64,000 nt of DNA from Bacteroidales bacterium UBA5326 (GTDB lineage: Bacteria; Bacteroidota; Bacteroidia; Bacteroidales; UBA932): assembly GCA_002408205.1 (NCBI GenBank), contig DHQY01000007.1, positions 62,001-126,000 of the forward strand, written 5' to 3'. A program made the translations under genes and the position numbers. The stretch's first letter is position 1, and each line of letters begins with the position of its first letter. Positions 33,573 to 41,163 of the stretch are shown here, in pieces. Under the pieces are notes generated by a model, which did not search any database, had not been told where the DNA came from, and saw only the letters and a program-made list of their open reading frames with translations.

Positions 33573-35030
33573 ATGATCAGAAATATATTTATCACCCTGC
33601 TTCTCTGCGTCTTCTCTGCCATTGACTCATTTGCCGGTCCCGAAGCGGAATTCAAAAAAGTCCTCATATCATGGAATGTTCTTGAGAATGGTTCCGTAGA
33701 AATGAACTACTGTAAAGAGCTGAATCTCCACACACACAATTCCTTTAATAATCTCTACGGAGAAACATTCATCGTCTATGATCCTTTATACCAGTCGGTC
33801 AAAGTGAATAAATCCTATACGGTTCAGGCAGACGGTAACGTAATTCAAACGCCCCAAAACGCATTCAATGAAGTGCTTCCCCGTGACGCCGCCGATGCAC
33901 CGGCATACAACCATCTGAAAGAACTTGTAATTACACACACAGGTCTTGAGACAGGTGCCACAATATACCTTGATTATACGGTAACGTCCAAACCGGGATA
34001 CCTTCCCGCACTTGACTTTGACCTGTCACTGGAAGAGCTTTCTCCCGTTTGCGAAGCCCGCGTTACCGTCACGGTTCCTTCGGGGATGCATGTAAACGAA
34101 ACGTTATTTGGTAATCCTTCCAGAAAATTTCAAAAAGAGCAAAACAAGGATATCTACCTTTACGTTTTTAAAAACATTCCTGCCCGCCCCGGCGAGACCC
34201 TTATGCCGGCTTATTCGACGGGAGCCAGAGTGGTTATTAATACGTACGGGAAAGGAACGGATCCGTTTGATTATATAAGGGCGCAGTTCAAAGGAGCAGA
34301 ATCCTGTCCCGAACTCGGGACCCTGGCTTCTTCTTTTAACTCCGAACAGGAAGTGATGGATTATGTAAACAAAAAGCTGGGCAACTCCCGTCTTTCCATT
34401 CAGCAAACAGGATACAGGATGAGGTCGCCCCGTGAGATATATCGTTCGGCTTACGGCACTCAGGCCGAGAAAATGCTGCTTGCCTATGTCCTGCTTCGCT
34501 CCTCGGGTCATGATCCGCAGATTTATCCGCAATATCCATCCCAACTCACCTGGCCCGGCACAGGCCTCGCTTCCCTCATGGGCATTTCCCTTACCCCGCC
34601 TTCAGATGAGATCGCAACAGTGATTGACCAGGCAGAAACCATACACCTTACCGCAAAAGAGGCAGAAAAAGTACTTTTTGAACTGCCTGTCCCGAACAAA
34701 GGGATTGCGGCCTGGAGGCTGGGCACTTTAAATTCAGTACGTAAAAATCCGGTGGAATTGCCTGCAATTATTTCCGAACGATATGAGTATACTGTTACAT
34801 GGGACGGAGAAGTATGTCCCGAGGTAAAGGAAATGCAGAAGATCATCTCCAACCGGGCCGGAAAACTTGAAATCTCATTTTCCAAAAAGGCTAACGAAAT
34901 TAAAATCATTCGTTTCCTCTCTCTCCCTGAAAAAAACATAAGTCCGGACGCCTATGCAGATTTCCGGACCCTGTTGAACACCTGGAATTCACTTCAGTAC
35001 AGATCAATAATAGTACTGAAAAAGAAATAG
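33573..35030 (+). CDS. DUF3857 protein without transglutaminase active site
   Basis: 485 residues with a signal peptide (ends SFAG, about residue 22). DUF3857-type N-terminal half (TAEF-like start, YLDYTVTSKPGY, then VTVTVPSG). The following region (SPREIYRSAYGTQAEKMLLAYVLLRSSGHDPQIYP) aligns in position with the transglutaminase core of the upstream protein but lacks the Cys of the CGxCKDKA motif, so it is a probable pseudoenzyme partner. Ends 1 bp from the convergent DUF1343 gene. Confidence 0.82.
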   Translation: MIRNIFITLLLCVFSAIDSFAGPEAEFKKVLISWNVLENGSVEMNYCKELNLHTHNSFNNLYGETFIVYDPLYQSVKVNKSYTVQADGNVIQTPQNAFNEVLPRDAADAPAYNHLKELVITHTGLETGATIYLDYTVTSKPGYLPALDFDLSLEELSPVCEARVTVTVPSGMHVNETLFGNPSRKFQKEQNKDIYLYVFKNIPARPGETLMPAYSTGARVVINTYGKGTDPFDYIRAQFKGAESCPELGTLASSFNSEQEVMDYVNKKLGNSRLSIQQTGYRMRSPREIYRSAYGTQAEKMLLAYVLLRSSGHDPQIYPQYPSQLTWPGTGLASLMGISLTPPSDEIATVIDQAETIHLTAKEAEKVLFELPVPNKGIAAWRLGTLNSVRKNPVELPAIISERYEYTVTWDGEVCPEVKEMQKIISNRAGKLEISFSKKANEIKIIRFLSLPEKNISPDAYADFRTLLNTWNSLQYRSIIVLKKK

Positions 35031-35031
35031 G

Positions 35032-36309
35032 TTAATACAAATAATACCTTGCCGAAAGCGTTTTGAAAGATTCGGCATCTTTATACCAGTAGTCTTTAAT
35101 ATCTTCAAAAAGATATCGTTCTGCAAATTTTGCAGTAATGTACGGACTCCCGCAAACTTTGGTAATGCGATCCAGACTGAACCCTATTTGGGGGTTCAGT
35201 CTGTGCATTTCCTGCATCACATAAAAATTCACATCGGTAAGAGGTGCAGCAGCCGGATCTGTCAGATGCACCTGGACACCTGCCAGGGCAGAGCCTTGTC
35301 CCCTGCTGTAAAATGGTCTGTAATAAATGGGTCTGAAATGGATTCCGGGTAAAGCGAGCGCGTTCAGGTTCGCAGCAAGTTGTTCGGCGGAAATATGTCC
35401 ATCCACCGGGGCAAACAGTTGAAACGGGAGCGTATACCCAACACCTACCGATACCTGTTCCAGATCTCCGGCTATCCCGCTCATGGGATAGAAAAACGAT
35501 GTGATCGCCTGTGGAATATGCGGCGATGAAGCAATCCACTGAAGTCCCGTCTGTTCATAGAACATATCCCGGCTCCAGCCTTCCATGGGGATTACCTGTA
35601 ATTTACAGCGCAGGCTTTCTCCCGGCCTGGCCCCCGATCCGAGCATTCTTTCGCCGTTTAGCAACAAAGCCAGCTCTCCGCAGGTCAGACCGTAAACATA
35701 AGGAATTCTGTATTGACTGACAAAAGTGAAGCACTCGTCCTCCACCACACAACCTTCCACTTTCAGTCCGCCAAGCGGATTGGGCCTGTCAAGCACAATA
35801 AATGTAATATTCTGTTCTGCACAGGCTTCCATGGCCAAACCCATAGTGGAAATATAGGTAAAAGAACGCGATCCAATATCCTGAATATCGTATACCAGCA
35901 CATCTATACCCTGTAACATCCCGGGCGTAGGTTTTCGTGTACTTCCATACAGAGAATATACGGGAAGGCCGGTAAGAGAATCGGTCTGCGTGGCAATCTG
36001 ATCTCCCGCATGAATATCACCGCGCACGCCGTGCTCAGGTCCGTAAAGGGCTACCAGATTGACATTTGGCGCATTGAAAAGAATATCAATAGTGGAGACC
36101 ATATTGTTGTCCACCCCGGTAGGATTAGTAATAAGACCTACACGTTTCCCTTCCAGACAAGAAAAATGCTGTTCCTTAAGTACTTCCAGGCCCGTTTTAA
36201 CGGTTATGGATTTCTTTTCCACTATCTGGTTGTTTATGTTGCCGGCAGAACAGCCGGTCACCGGAATAAGCAGCCATACGATACATGACAGGACATATAA
36301 TCTTTTCAT
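35032..36309 (-). CDS. DUF1343 lipoprotein, NamZ-like exo-N-acetylmuramidase
   Basis: 425 residues from the ATG at 36309, which gives a lipoprotein signal with lipobox VTGC; the longer frame runs into the AmpG gene. DUF1343 signatures: GKRVGLITNPTGVD, LVALYGPEHGVRGD, VYDIQDIGSRSFTYISTMGLAMEAC, VLDRPNPLGG. Characterised members (NamZ/YbbC of B. subtilis and Tannerella) remove terminal MurNAc from peptidoglycan fragments. Next to an AmpG permease and SpoIID protein, which fits muropeptide breakdown and uptake. Last gene of a four-gene operon. Confidence 0.9.
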   Translation of the reverse strand: MKRLYVLSCIVWLLIPVTGCSAGNINNQIVEKKSITVKTGLEVLKEQHFSCLEGKRVGLITNPTGVDNNMVSTIDILFNAPNVNLVALYGPEHGVRGDIHAGDQIATQTDSLTGLPVYSLYGSTRKPTPGMLQGIDVLVYDIQDIGSRSFTYISTMGLAMEACAEQNITFIVLDRPNPLGGLKVEGCVVEDECFTFVSQYRIPYVYGLTCGELALLLNGERMLGSGARPGESLRCKLQVIPMEGWSRDMFYEQTGLQWIASSPHIPQAITSFFYPMSGIAGDLEQVSVGVGYTLPFQLFAPVDGHISAEQLAANLNALALPGIHFRPIYYRPFYSRGQGSALAGVQVHLTDPAAAPLTDVNFYVMQEMHRLNPQIGFSLDRITKVCGSPYITAKFAERYLFEDIKDYWYKDAESFKTLSARYYLY

Positions 36310-36316
36310 ACAATTA

Positions 36317-37633
36317 TCATTTATTTTCTTTTTTCCCGTAATCGGCAGGCAACCGCCTGCTGACAAGCACAGATGCGGCTATACCCGGAAGCGTGCAGAG
36401 GCATACCCATATGAAGAACCATTTATAACCTATAAGATCCTGTATGGCACCGGCAGCCATTCCAGGCAACATCATGCCCAGGGCCATAAAACCTGTTCCT
36501 ATGGCGTAATGTGCCGTTTTGTGCTCGCCGTCGGCAATATAAATAAGATAAAGCATAAAGGCGGTGAACCCAAAGCCATAACCCAATTGCTCAAAGGCAA
36601 CAGAAGCAATAACCATCCAGAGCTGCTGCGGTTGCGCTCCTGCCAGGTATACATACACCAGGTCGGGAACGTTTATGGCAATGGCCATGGGAATGATCCA
36701 TTTTCTGAATCCGTCCCTTGAAACGGCAATACCGCCAATGATCCCTCCCACAAGCAACGCAATAACTCCAATGGTGCCGTATACCATACCGACAGTGGCC
36801 GTATGCAGGTTCAAACCTCCCGATTCAGCCGTATCCAAAAGAAAAGGCGAGGCAATTTTCACCAATTGGGACTCACCAAGACGGTAAGTCAGGATGAAAA
36901 AGAAAATAAGCCACAGGTCTTTTTTCTTAAAGAACGTGACAAAAGTGAGAAAGAAATCTTTGAGCAGTCCAAGCGGGGTAACATTGTCCCGGGAGCGGTC
37001 CGTAGCAGGTCTTGGCAACACAAAGTGGTGGTACAGCGTTAAGCCAATGAAAAGTGCCGCAAGTAAATAAAAGCTTATACTCCACGCCAGTGGAATATTT
37101 CCTTGCAAAGAAGGGAAAAGCTTTCCTTCTTCCATAAACCCGGCGAACATGACCAATATCCCCTGTCCGAAGATGGTGGCAAAACGGTAGAATGTGTTAC
37201 GTATACCAACAAAAAACGATTGTTCTCCGGAGTTGAGAGCGAGCATATAGAAACCGTCGGCGGCTATATCATGTGTTGCCGAACTGAAAGCTATCAGCCA
37301 GAAAAAGGCCAGGGTTGCCTTAACAAAAAAAGTAGAAGGAATGAAAAATGCCACACCGGCAAACCCCACCGCCACAAAACTCTGCATAAGGACGACCCAT
37401 AAGCGTTTTGTTTTTATAAGATCTACAAAGGGACTCCAGAGAGGTTTGATTACCCACGGTAAGTAGAGCCAACTGGTATACAGAGCAATATCCGTATTGG
37501 ACAGTCCAAGGCGTTTATACATAATTACCGCTATAGTCATAACGGCAACATAGGGTAGACCCTGGGCAAAATACAATGTAGGTATCCATGACCAGGCACT
37601 TTTATTAACAGATGCTGCAGGTTTGTCTTTCAT
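36317..37633 (-). CDS. ampG: AmpG-like MFS permease
   Basis: 438 residues with about 12 membrane helices. Early signature WIPTLYFAQGLPYVAVMTIAVIMYKRLGLSNTDIALYTSWLYLPWVIKPLWSP is that of AmpG (muropeptide importer) in Bacteroidota. Central cytosolic loop around residues 215-240, then second bundle. Its ATG overlaps the SpoIID stop and DUF1343 follows 7 bp after, so uptake is coupled to the extracytoplasmic enzymes. Substrate anhydro- or reducing muropeptide/MurNAc sugar: inferred. Confidence 0.88.
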   Translation of the reverse strand: MKDKPAASVNKSAWSWIPTLYFAQGLPYVAVMTIAVIMYKRLGLSNTDIALYTSWLYLPWVIKPLWSPFVDLIKTKRLWVVLMQSFVAVGFAGVAFFIPSTFFVKATLAFFWLIAFSSATHDIAADGFYMLALNSGEQSFFVGIRNTFYRFATIFGQGILVMFAGFMEEGKLFPSLQGNIPLAWSISFYLLAALFIGLTLYHHFVLPRPATDRSRDNVTPLGLLKDFFLTFVTFFKKKDLWLIFFFILTYRLGESQLVKIASPFLLDTAESGGLNLHTATVGMVYGTIGVIALLVGGIIGGIAVSRDGFRKWIIPMAIAINVPDLVYVYLAGAQPQQLWMVIASVAFEQLGYGFGFTAFMLYLIYIADGEHKTAHYAIGTGFMALGMMLPGMAAGAIQDLIGYKWFFIWVCLCTLPGIAASVLVSRRLPADYGKKENK

Positions 37634-38940
37634 CAGTAAATCTTTTCTATTCCGGCTGTGGGAAAGTAGTGTTTCAATATGTCTTTATAAGGGTATCCTT
37701 TCGAGGCCATGACGGCACCTCCTATCTGACAGAAGCCTACTCCGTGACCCCAACCGGCCCCAAAGAGCGTGAAACCTTTGCTGTTTTTTTCCACAACAAA
37801 GGCAGATGAATAGAGATGCGATTCGGACAATGCCTTTCGTATAAGCAGATCCTTTCCAATGACCAGTGCTTTGTGTGTTCCAACGATCTTAAGCCTGCAT
37901 ATGCGTCCCGATTTTCCGCGTTCAACGGGTATAAGGTCTGTAATAAGTCCGAAATCCTCTCCTATCCTTCTTCTGACCAGGTCGGACACTTCTTCAAAGG
38001 TATATTTCACTTTCCACCGGTAGAAACTTTTGGTTTCCCGATCGTATGAATTCAGCACCTGAGACAGTACTGTTTCGTCGGCCGTGTTACAAAATGCCGG
38101 AGGCTCGCTTCGTATCCACACCTCGGCCTGCACGGGTTGGGTCAGATCGGGTACCGGGATGTCTTCAGGAAAGGATTCTCCGTCGTAATTGCCCCGCAGA
38201 TAGGAATACTCAACGGGCTCCCATGACGTGGGGAAAGTTTCCATAAAACCTCCGCAACATTTGGAAAAACGGGCATCACAAATTGTTCCGCCCGAAGTGA
38301 GGACCTCGCCACGTGTACCTTCCACAGCTTTTTTAACACTCTCAAAGGCGAGAGAAGGACGGGTAATACCCTGGTAACGCTGACAATGATCGTCGGCACA
38401 TACGTCAAATAAATCGTGATCTTCCCTGTCCCACCATTTGATCCATTCGTCAGGAGTGCGCAAATCGCTGTTGAACCGGACAGCCTCCTGTTTTTGCAGA
38501 TCGTGCTTCTTTTCTATTTGAGACAACAACCAGCTGCGTGAAATAACAGCATGTGCCTTAAGGTATTCCGGAGTGCTCGTGGCACTCATCTCAGAAGCAA
38601 TGACGCTTATAAGATAATCTTCAACTGATAGGCTGTTAATGGCACGTACTTTCCCTTTTTCCGGAATAAAACGCAAAGTCCCTTTAAACCGTTCGTCTTC
38701 CTTACGTTCCCAGTGAAAATCAATGCCAATGACAACATCGTTCAGCACAAAGGAACATGCCTGGCTGTCGGGGTCAAAACAGAGAGTGTCATAAAGCATC
38801 CCTTCAAAAAACAGACGATTTTCTTTCAAAGACACCTCATACGATCCTGAATACCGGCCAAAGTTTCCCTCCAGTTGAAAAGAAACCGAATCTGCCAGCA
38901 ATATGCCTACCTCAATTGTTTTCTGGCTTGTACTTCCCAT
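37633..38940 (-). CDS. SpoIID/LytB domain protein
   Basis: 435 residues. The SpoIID domain is clear: INSLSVEDYLISVIASEMSATSTPEYLKAHAVISRSW, the FSKCCGGFMET segment, and the C-terminal motif FTLFGAGWGHGVGFCQIGGAVMASKGYPYKDILKHYFP. No strong signal peptide is seen in this frame, though the protein must act on peptidoglycan, so an upstream start or another export route remains open. SpoIID-like proteins are lytic transglycosylases acting on denuded glycan or amidase enhancers. Upstream of AmpG and DUF1343. Its start lies 34 bp inside the glycosyltransferase gene. Confidence 0.88.
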   Translation of the reverse strand: MGSTSQKTIEVGILLADSVSFQLEGNFGRYSGSYEVSLKENRLFFEGMLYDTLCFDPDSQACSFVLNDVVIGIDFHWERKEDERFKGTLRFIPEKGKVRAINSLSVEDYLISVIASEMSATSTPEYLKAHAVISRSWLLSQIEKKHDLQKQEAVRFNSDLRTPDEWIKWWDREDHDLFDVCADDHCQRYQGITRPSLAFESVKKAVEGTRGEVLTSGGTICDARFSKCCGGFMETFPTSWEPVEYSYLRGNYDGESFPEDIPVPDLTQPVQAEVWIRSEPPAFCNTADETVLSQVLNSYDRETKSFYRWKVKYTFEEVSDLVRRRIGEDFGLITDLIPVERGKSGRICRLKIVGTHKALVIGKDLLIRKALSESHLYSSAFVVEKNSKGFTLFGAGWGHGVGFCQIGGAVMASKGYPYKDILKHYFPTAGIEKIY

Positions 38941-40361
38941 GTTCTTATGCGGTCTTTATACAGATTATTTGTATTGGTTTTCTCAACTTCCAGCGCAGCA
39001 TCCGAATTACCTTCCCACCTGCGGCAGCAGTAGAGTACATCGTAGATCCTGCCGATCTGGTATTTTCTGGAAAAATACAAACCAAGAGCGTAGTCTTCCC
39101 CGTAGTTGGTATTGGGCAAAAGCACTTCCCTGAGAATGGGAGTATAAAAAGCCCTGGGAGCTCCCAGTCCGTTAATACGTAATGCATTGTTCCGGCCGTT
39201 ATCGGGAGTCCATTCCCTGTGATCAATTACCCCGGGAGGAATGGTCTCCATCCTAAAGTCGGTTATCCTGTATGTTCCCACCACCATGGCACATTGCTGT
39301 TCGTAGAAAGCATCTACAATTTTCTGGAGGGTATCGGGACCGGAATAAACGTCGTCGCTATCGAGTTGAACGATGAACCTGCCGCATTGGGGATGATGGG
39401 CCGCAGTATTCCATAGCCCGCCTACAAAAAGATCCCGTCTTTCGGGAGTAATCAGGATGAGTTTGGGGTCGCTTGTGTACTTATTCACAATGGAAACCGT
39501 ATTGTCGCTGCTGTGGTGATTGACCACAATAACATTGTATCTAAATGTTGTTTTCTGGCTCAGAGCCGAGAGTACGGCTTCTTCTATGGTTCGTTCCCTG
39601 TTGAATACGGGGATCATAATTGTAGCCTCATAATCAAATGCTTCCCTATCGAACGATACGGGTGTGAAAACCGGTTCCAGATAGGCCCCTATCGCTTTCA
39701 GATGAGCAGAACATGCTTTTTCCATATCAATCTGCACGGCTCTGTTCTTTGGATCTACATAGTCAAAAAGTTTTTGCCCCGATTTTCTGGTATCGGTTTC
39801 TACTTCTGTATATAAAATTTCATTGATATGGACCAATTCTGCCATACGGCTGACCGTAAGGCGAAGGTTGTACATCCCTGCATATGGATATTGTGCTTTG
39901 GATTCTTCAACCGCTTTTTTTAGACAGGAAGTACGGTAGAAAAGCACAGAGCCAAAATTGAAATCATCCCGCAGGGCACCTTCCTGGTACATAATAAGCG
40001 GCATTCTTCTGCGTTGTCCGTCAATAATCTGGAAATGATCTGAATATAACATACCGGCACCGGAATCATCTCCAATTCGTGCAAAACGTTCCAAAGAGAA
40101 ATACCCGGGAACAAGCCCGGTATATTTTGTATATATAAGAGAATAATCCGCAGAGGCAGCCCGGGCAATGGCAGCAACAGTATCTGAAGAATTCAGATTA
40201 TCTGTATAAATTACCGGCAGCCCGGTAGAAGAAAAATCGGTCTGGCGGTCGGTGGCCAGAAGGAAGATATTGCGGATAATATCAAGAGGCTGTAAATGTG
40301 ATAAAGTATTAGCTACCTGATTGAGATCTGCAGCCGGAATAAAGCAATCAATGCGTTTCAT
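38907..40361 (-). CDS. Family 2 glycosyltransferase, two-domain
   Basis: 484 residues. The catalytic GT2 domain lies at ~245-440: YEATIMIPVFNRERTIEEAVLSAL, VNHHSSDNTV, and DSDD (RFIVQLDSDDVYSG). Residues ~1-235 look like a second, degenerate GT-A fold (IDCFIPAADLNQVAN, then LIYTKYTGLVPGYFSLERFARI). Cytosolic, no membrane helix. It overlaps SpoIID by 34 bp and heads the SpoIID-AmpG-DUF1343 operon, which is unexpected for a salvage operon; an acceptor is not predictable. Confidence 0.84.
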   Translation of the reverse strand: MKRIDCFIPAADLNQVANTLSHLQPLDIIRNIFLLATDRQTDFSSTGLPVIYTDNLNSSDTVAAIARAASADYSLIYTKYTGLVPGYFSLERFARIGDDSGAGMLYSDHFQIIDGQRRRMPLIMYQEGALRDDFNFGSVLFYRTSCLKKAVEESKAQYPYAGMYNLRLTVSRMAELVHINEILYTEVETDTRKSGQKLFDYVDPKNRAVQIDMEKACSAHLKAIGAYLEPVFTPVSFDREAFDYEATIMIPVFNRERTIEEAVLSALSQKTTFRYNVIVVNHHSSDNTVSIVNKYTSDPKLILITPERRDLFVGGLWNTAAHHPQCGRFIVQLDSDDVYSGPDTLQKIVDAFYEQQCAMVVGTYRITDFRMETIPPGVIDHREWTPDNGRNNALRINGLGAPRAFYTPILREVLLPNTNYGEDYALGLYFSRKYQIGRIYDVLYCCRRWEGNSDAALEVEKTNTNNLYKDRIRTWEVQARKQLR

Positions 40362-40393
40362 TTGAAAAATGATTATGTTTTGGATTATTTTTA

Positions 40394-40401
40394 CAAAGGT
40401 A
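40394..40401 (-). promoter_or_regulatory. Possible -7 promoter element TACCTTTG for the GT2-SpoIID-AmpG operon
   Basis: On the minus strand TACCTTTG (40401 to 40394) fits TAnnTTTG, 32 bp upstream of the GT2 ATG. It overlaps a short inverted repeat, AAAGGT-AAA-ACCTTT at 40395-40409. No convincing -33 element. Confidence 0.45.
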
Positions 40402-40414
40402 AAACCTTTTTATT

Positions 40415-40422
40415 TACTTTTG
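40415..40422 (+). promoter_or_regulatory. Bacteroidota -7 promoter element TACTTTTG for the TonB operon
   Basis: TACTTTTG fits TAnnTTTG and lies 21 bp before the ATG at 40444 of the first gene of the TonB receptor operon. It supports that start, because an earlier in-frame start at 40369 would lie upstream of it. Divergent from the minus-strand element at 40394-40401. Confidence 0.5.
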
Positions 40423-40443
40423 AGGTATAATCTTCAAGTAATC

Positions 40444-41163
40444 ATGTCTTGCAACCCTTTTCCAAAAATTTTACCCGTTGTTCTCTTTCTGATCATTAAT
40501 CAGAATGTCTGCGCCCAGGATTACACTCCTATTGTCAGGAATTATATGAAGGAAAGCAATGTATTCTCACCCCTCTATAATGGGACCCTTCCTCCGCAAT
40601 ATAAAAGTACCTATGACGGTACATACTTTCTCGAATCTGAGGAGTATTTTCCCGGGACTGTTGTATACGATGGAAAAGAATACGAAGATCTTTCGCTTAA
40701 CCTGAACGCCCATCTGGATGAGTTGTACGTCCGGATACCCGGAAATCATATCAGTTCGGTACTCATTAAATCCTATGTCACATCTTTTCATTTAGGTGAC
40801 ATGGCTTTTTTACACATTACCCGGTTTGCTTTTCCCAGAACGCCGGAAGAGGGGTACTTCCGGGTACTTTTTAGCGGAGAACACATACGGCTGTTTAAAC
40901 GGATAAAAAAAAATTATATCTCGGCTAATCCTAACGAAACGCGCTCTTCACATCTTTTCGAGACAAGGATCAGCTACTATATGGTCACTCAGGATGGCAT
41001 GTTTCATCCGGTAAAAACAAAAGGATCTTTGTTAAAGGTACTTCATGACCAGAAGAAGCCTTTAAAAAAGCATATTAGTGAAAACGAACTCAAGTTTAAA
41101 TCCGCCAACCTGGATCAGACACTCACCTCCTGCGCGGCCCAATATGAAAAAATAATAAAATGA
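40444..41163 (+). CDS. Exported protein of unknown function upstream of a TonB receptor
   Basis: 239 residues from the ATG at 40444 with a Sec signal (~1-24, ends VCAQ). It carries a recurring Bacteroidota pattern, GTVVYDGKEYEDLSLNLNAHLDELYV followed by FHLGDMAFLHI and EGYFRVLFSGEHIRLFKRIKK, seen in small proteins next to TonB receptors; no named function. Overlaps the receptor ATG by 4 bp. Probably periplasmic or surface-associated partner of that receptor. Confidence 0.8.
   Translation: MSCNPFPKILPVVLFLIINQNVCAQDYTPIVRNYMKESNVFSPLYNGTLPPQYKSTYDGTYFLESEEYFPGTVVYDGKEYEDLSLNLNAHLDELYVRIPGNHISSVLIKSYVTSFHLGDMAFLHITRFAFPRTPEEGYFRVLFSGEHIRLFKRIKKNYISANPNETRSSHLFETRISYYMVTQDGMFHPVKTKGSLLKVLHDQKKPLKKHISENELKFKSANLDQTLTSCAAQYEKIIK

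Noticed and set aside
36059..36721. A 220-codon plus-strand frame opposite DUF1343 and AmpG
   Set aside because: It lies across the junction of two well supported minus-strand genes and its translation looks random.
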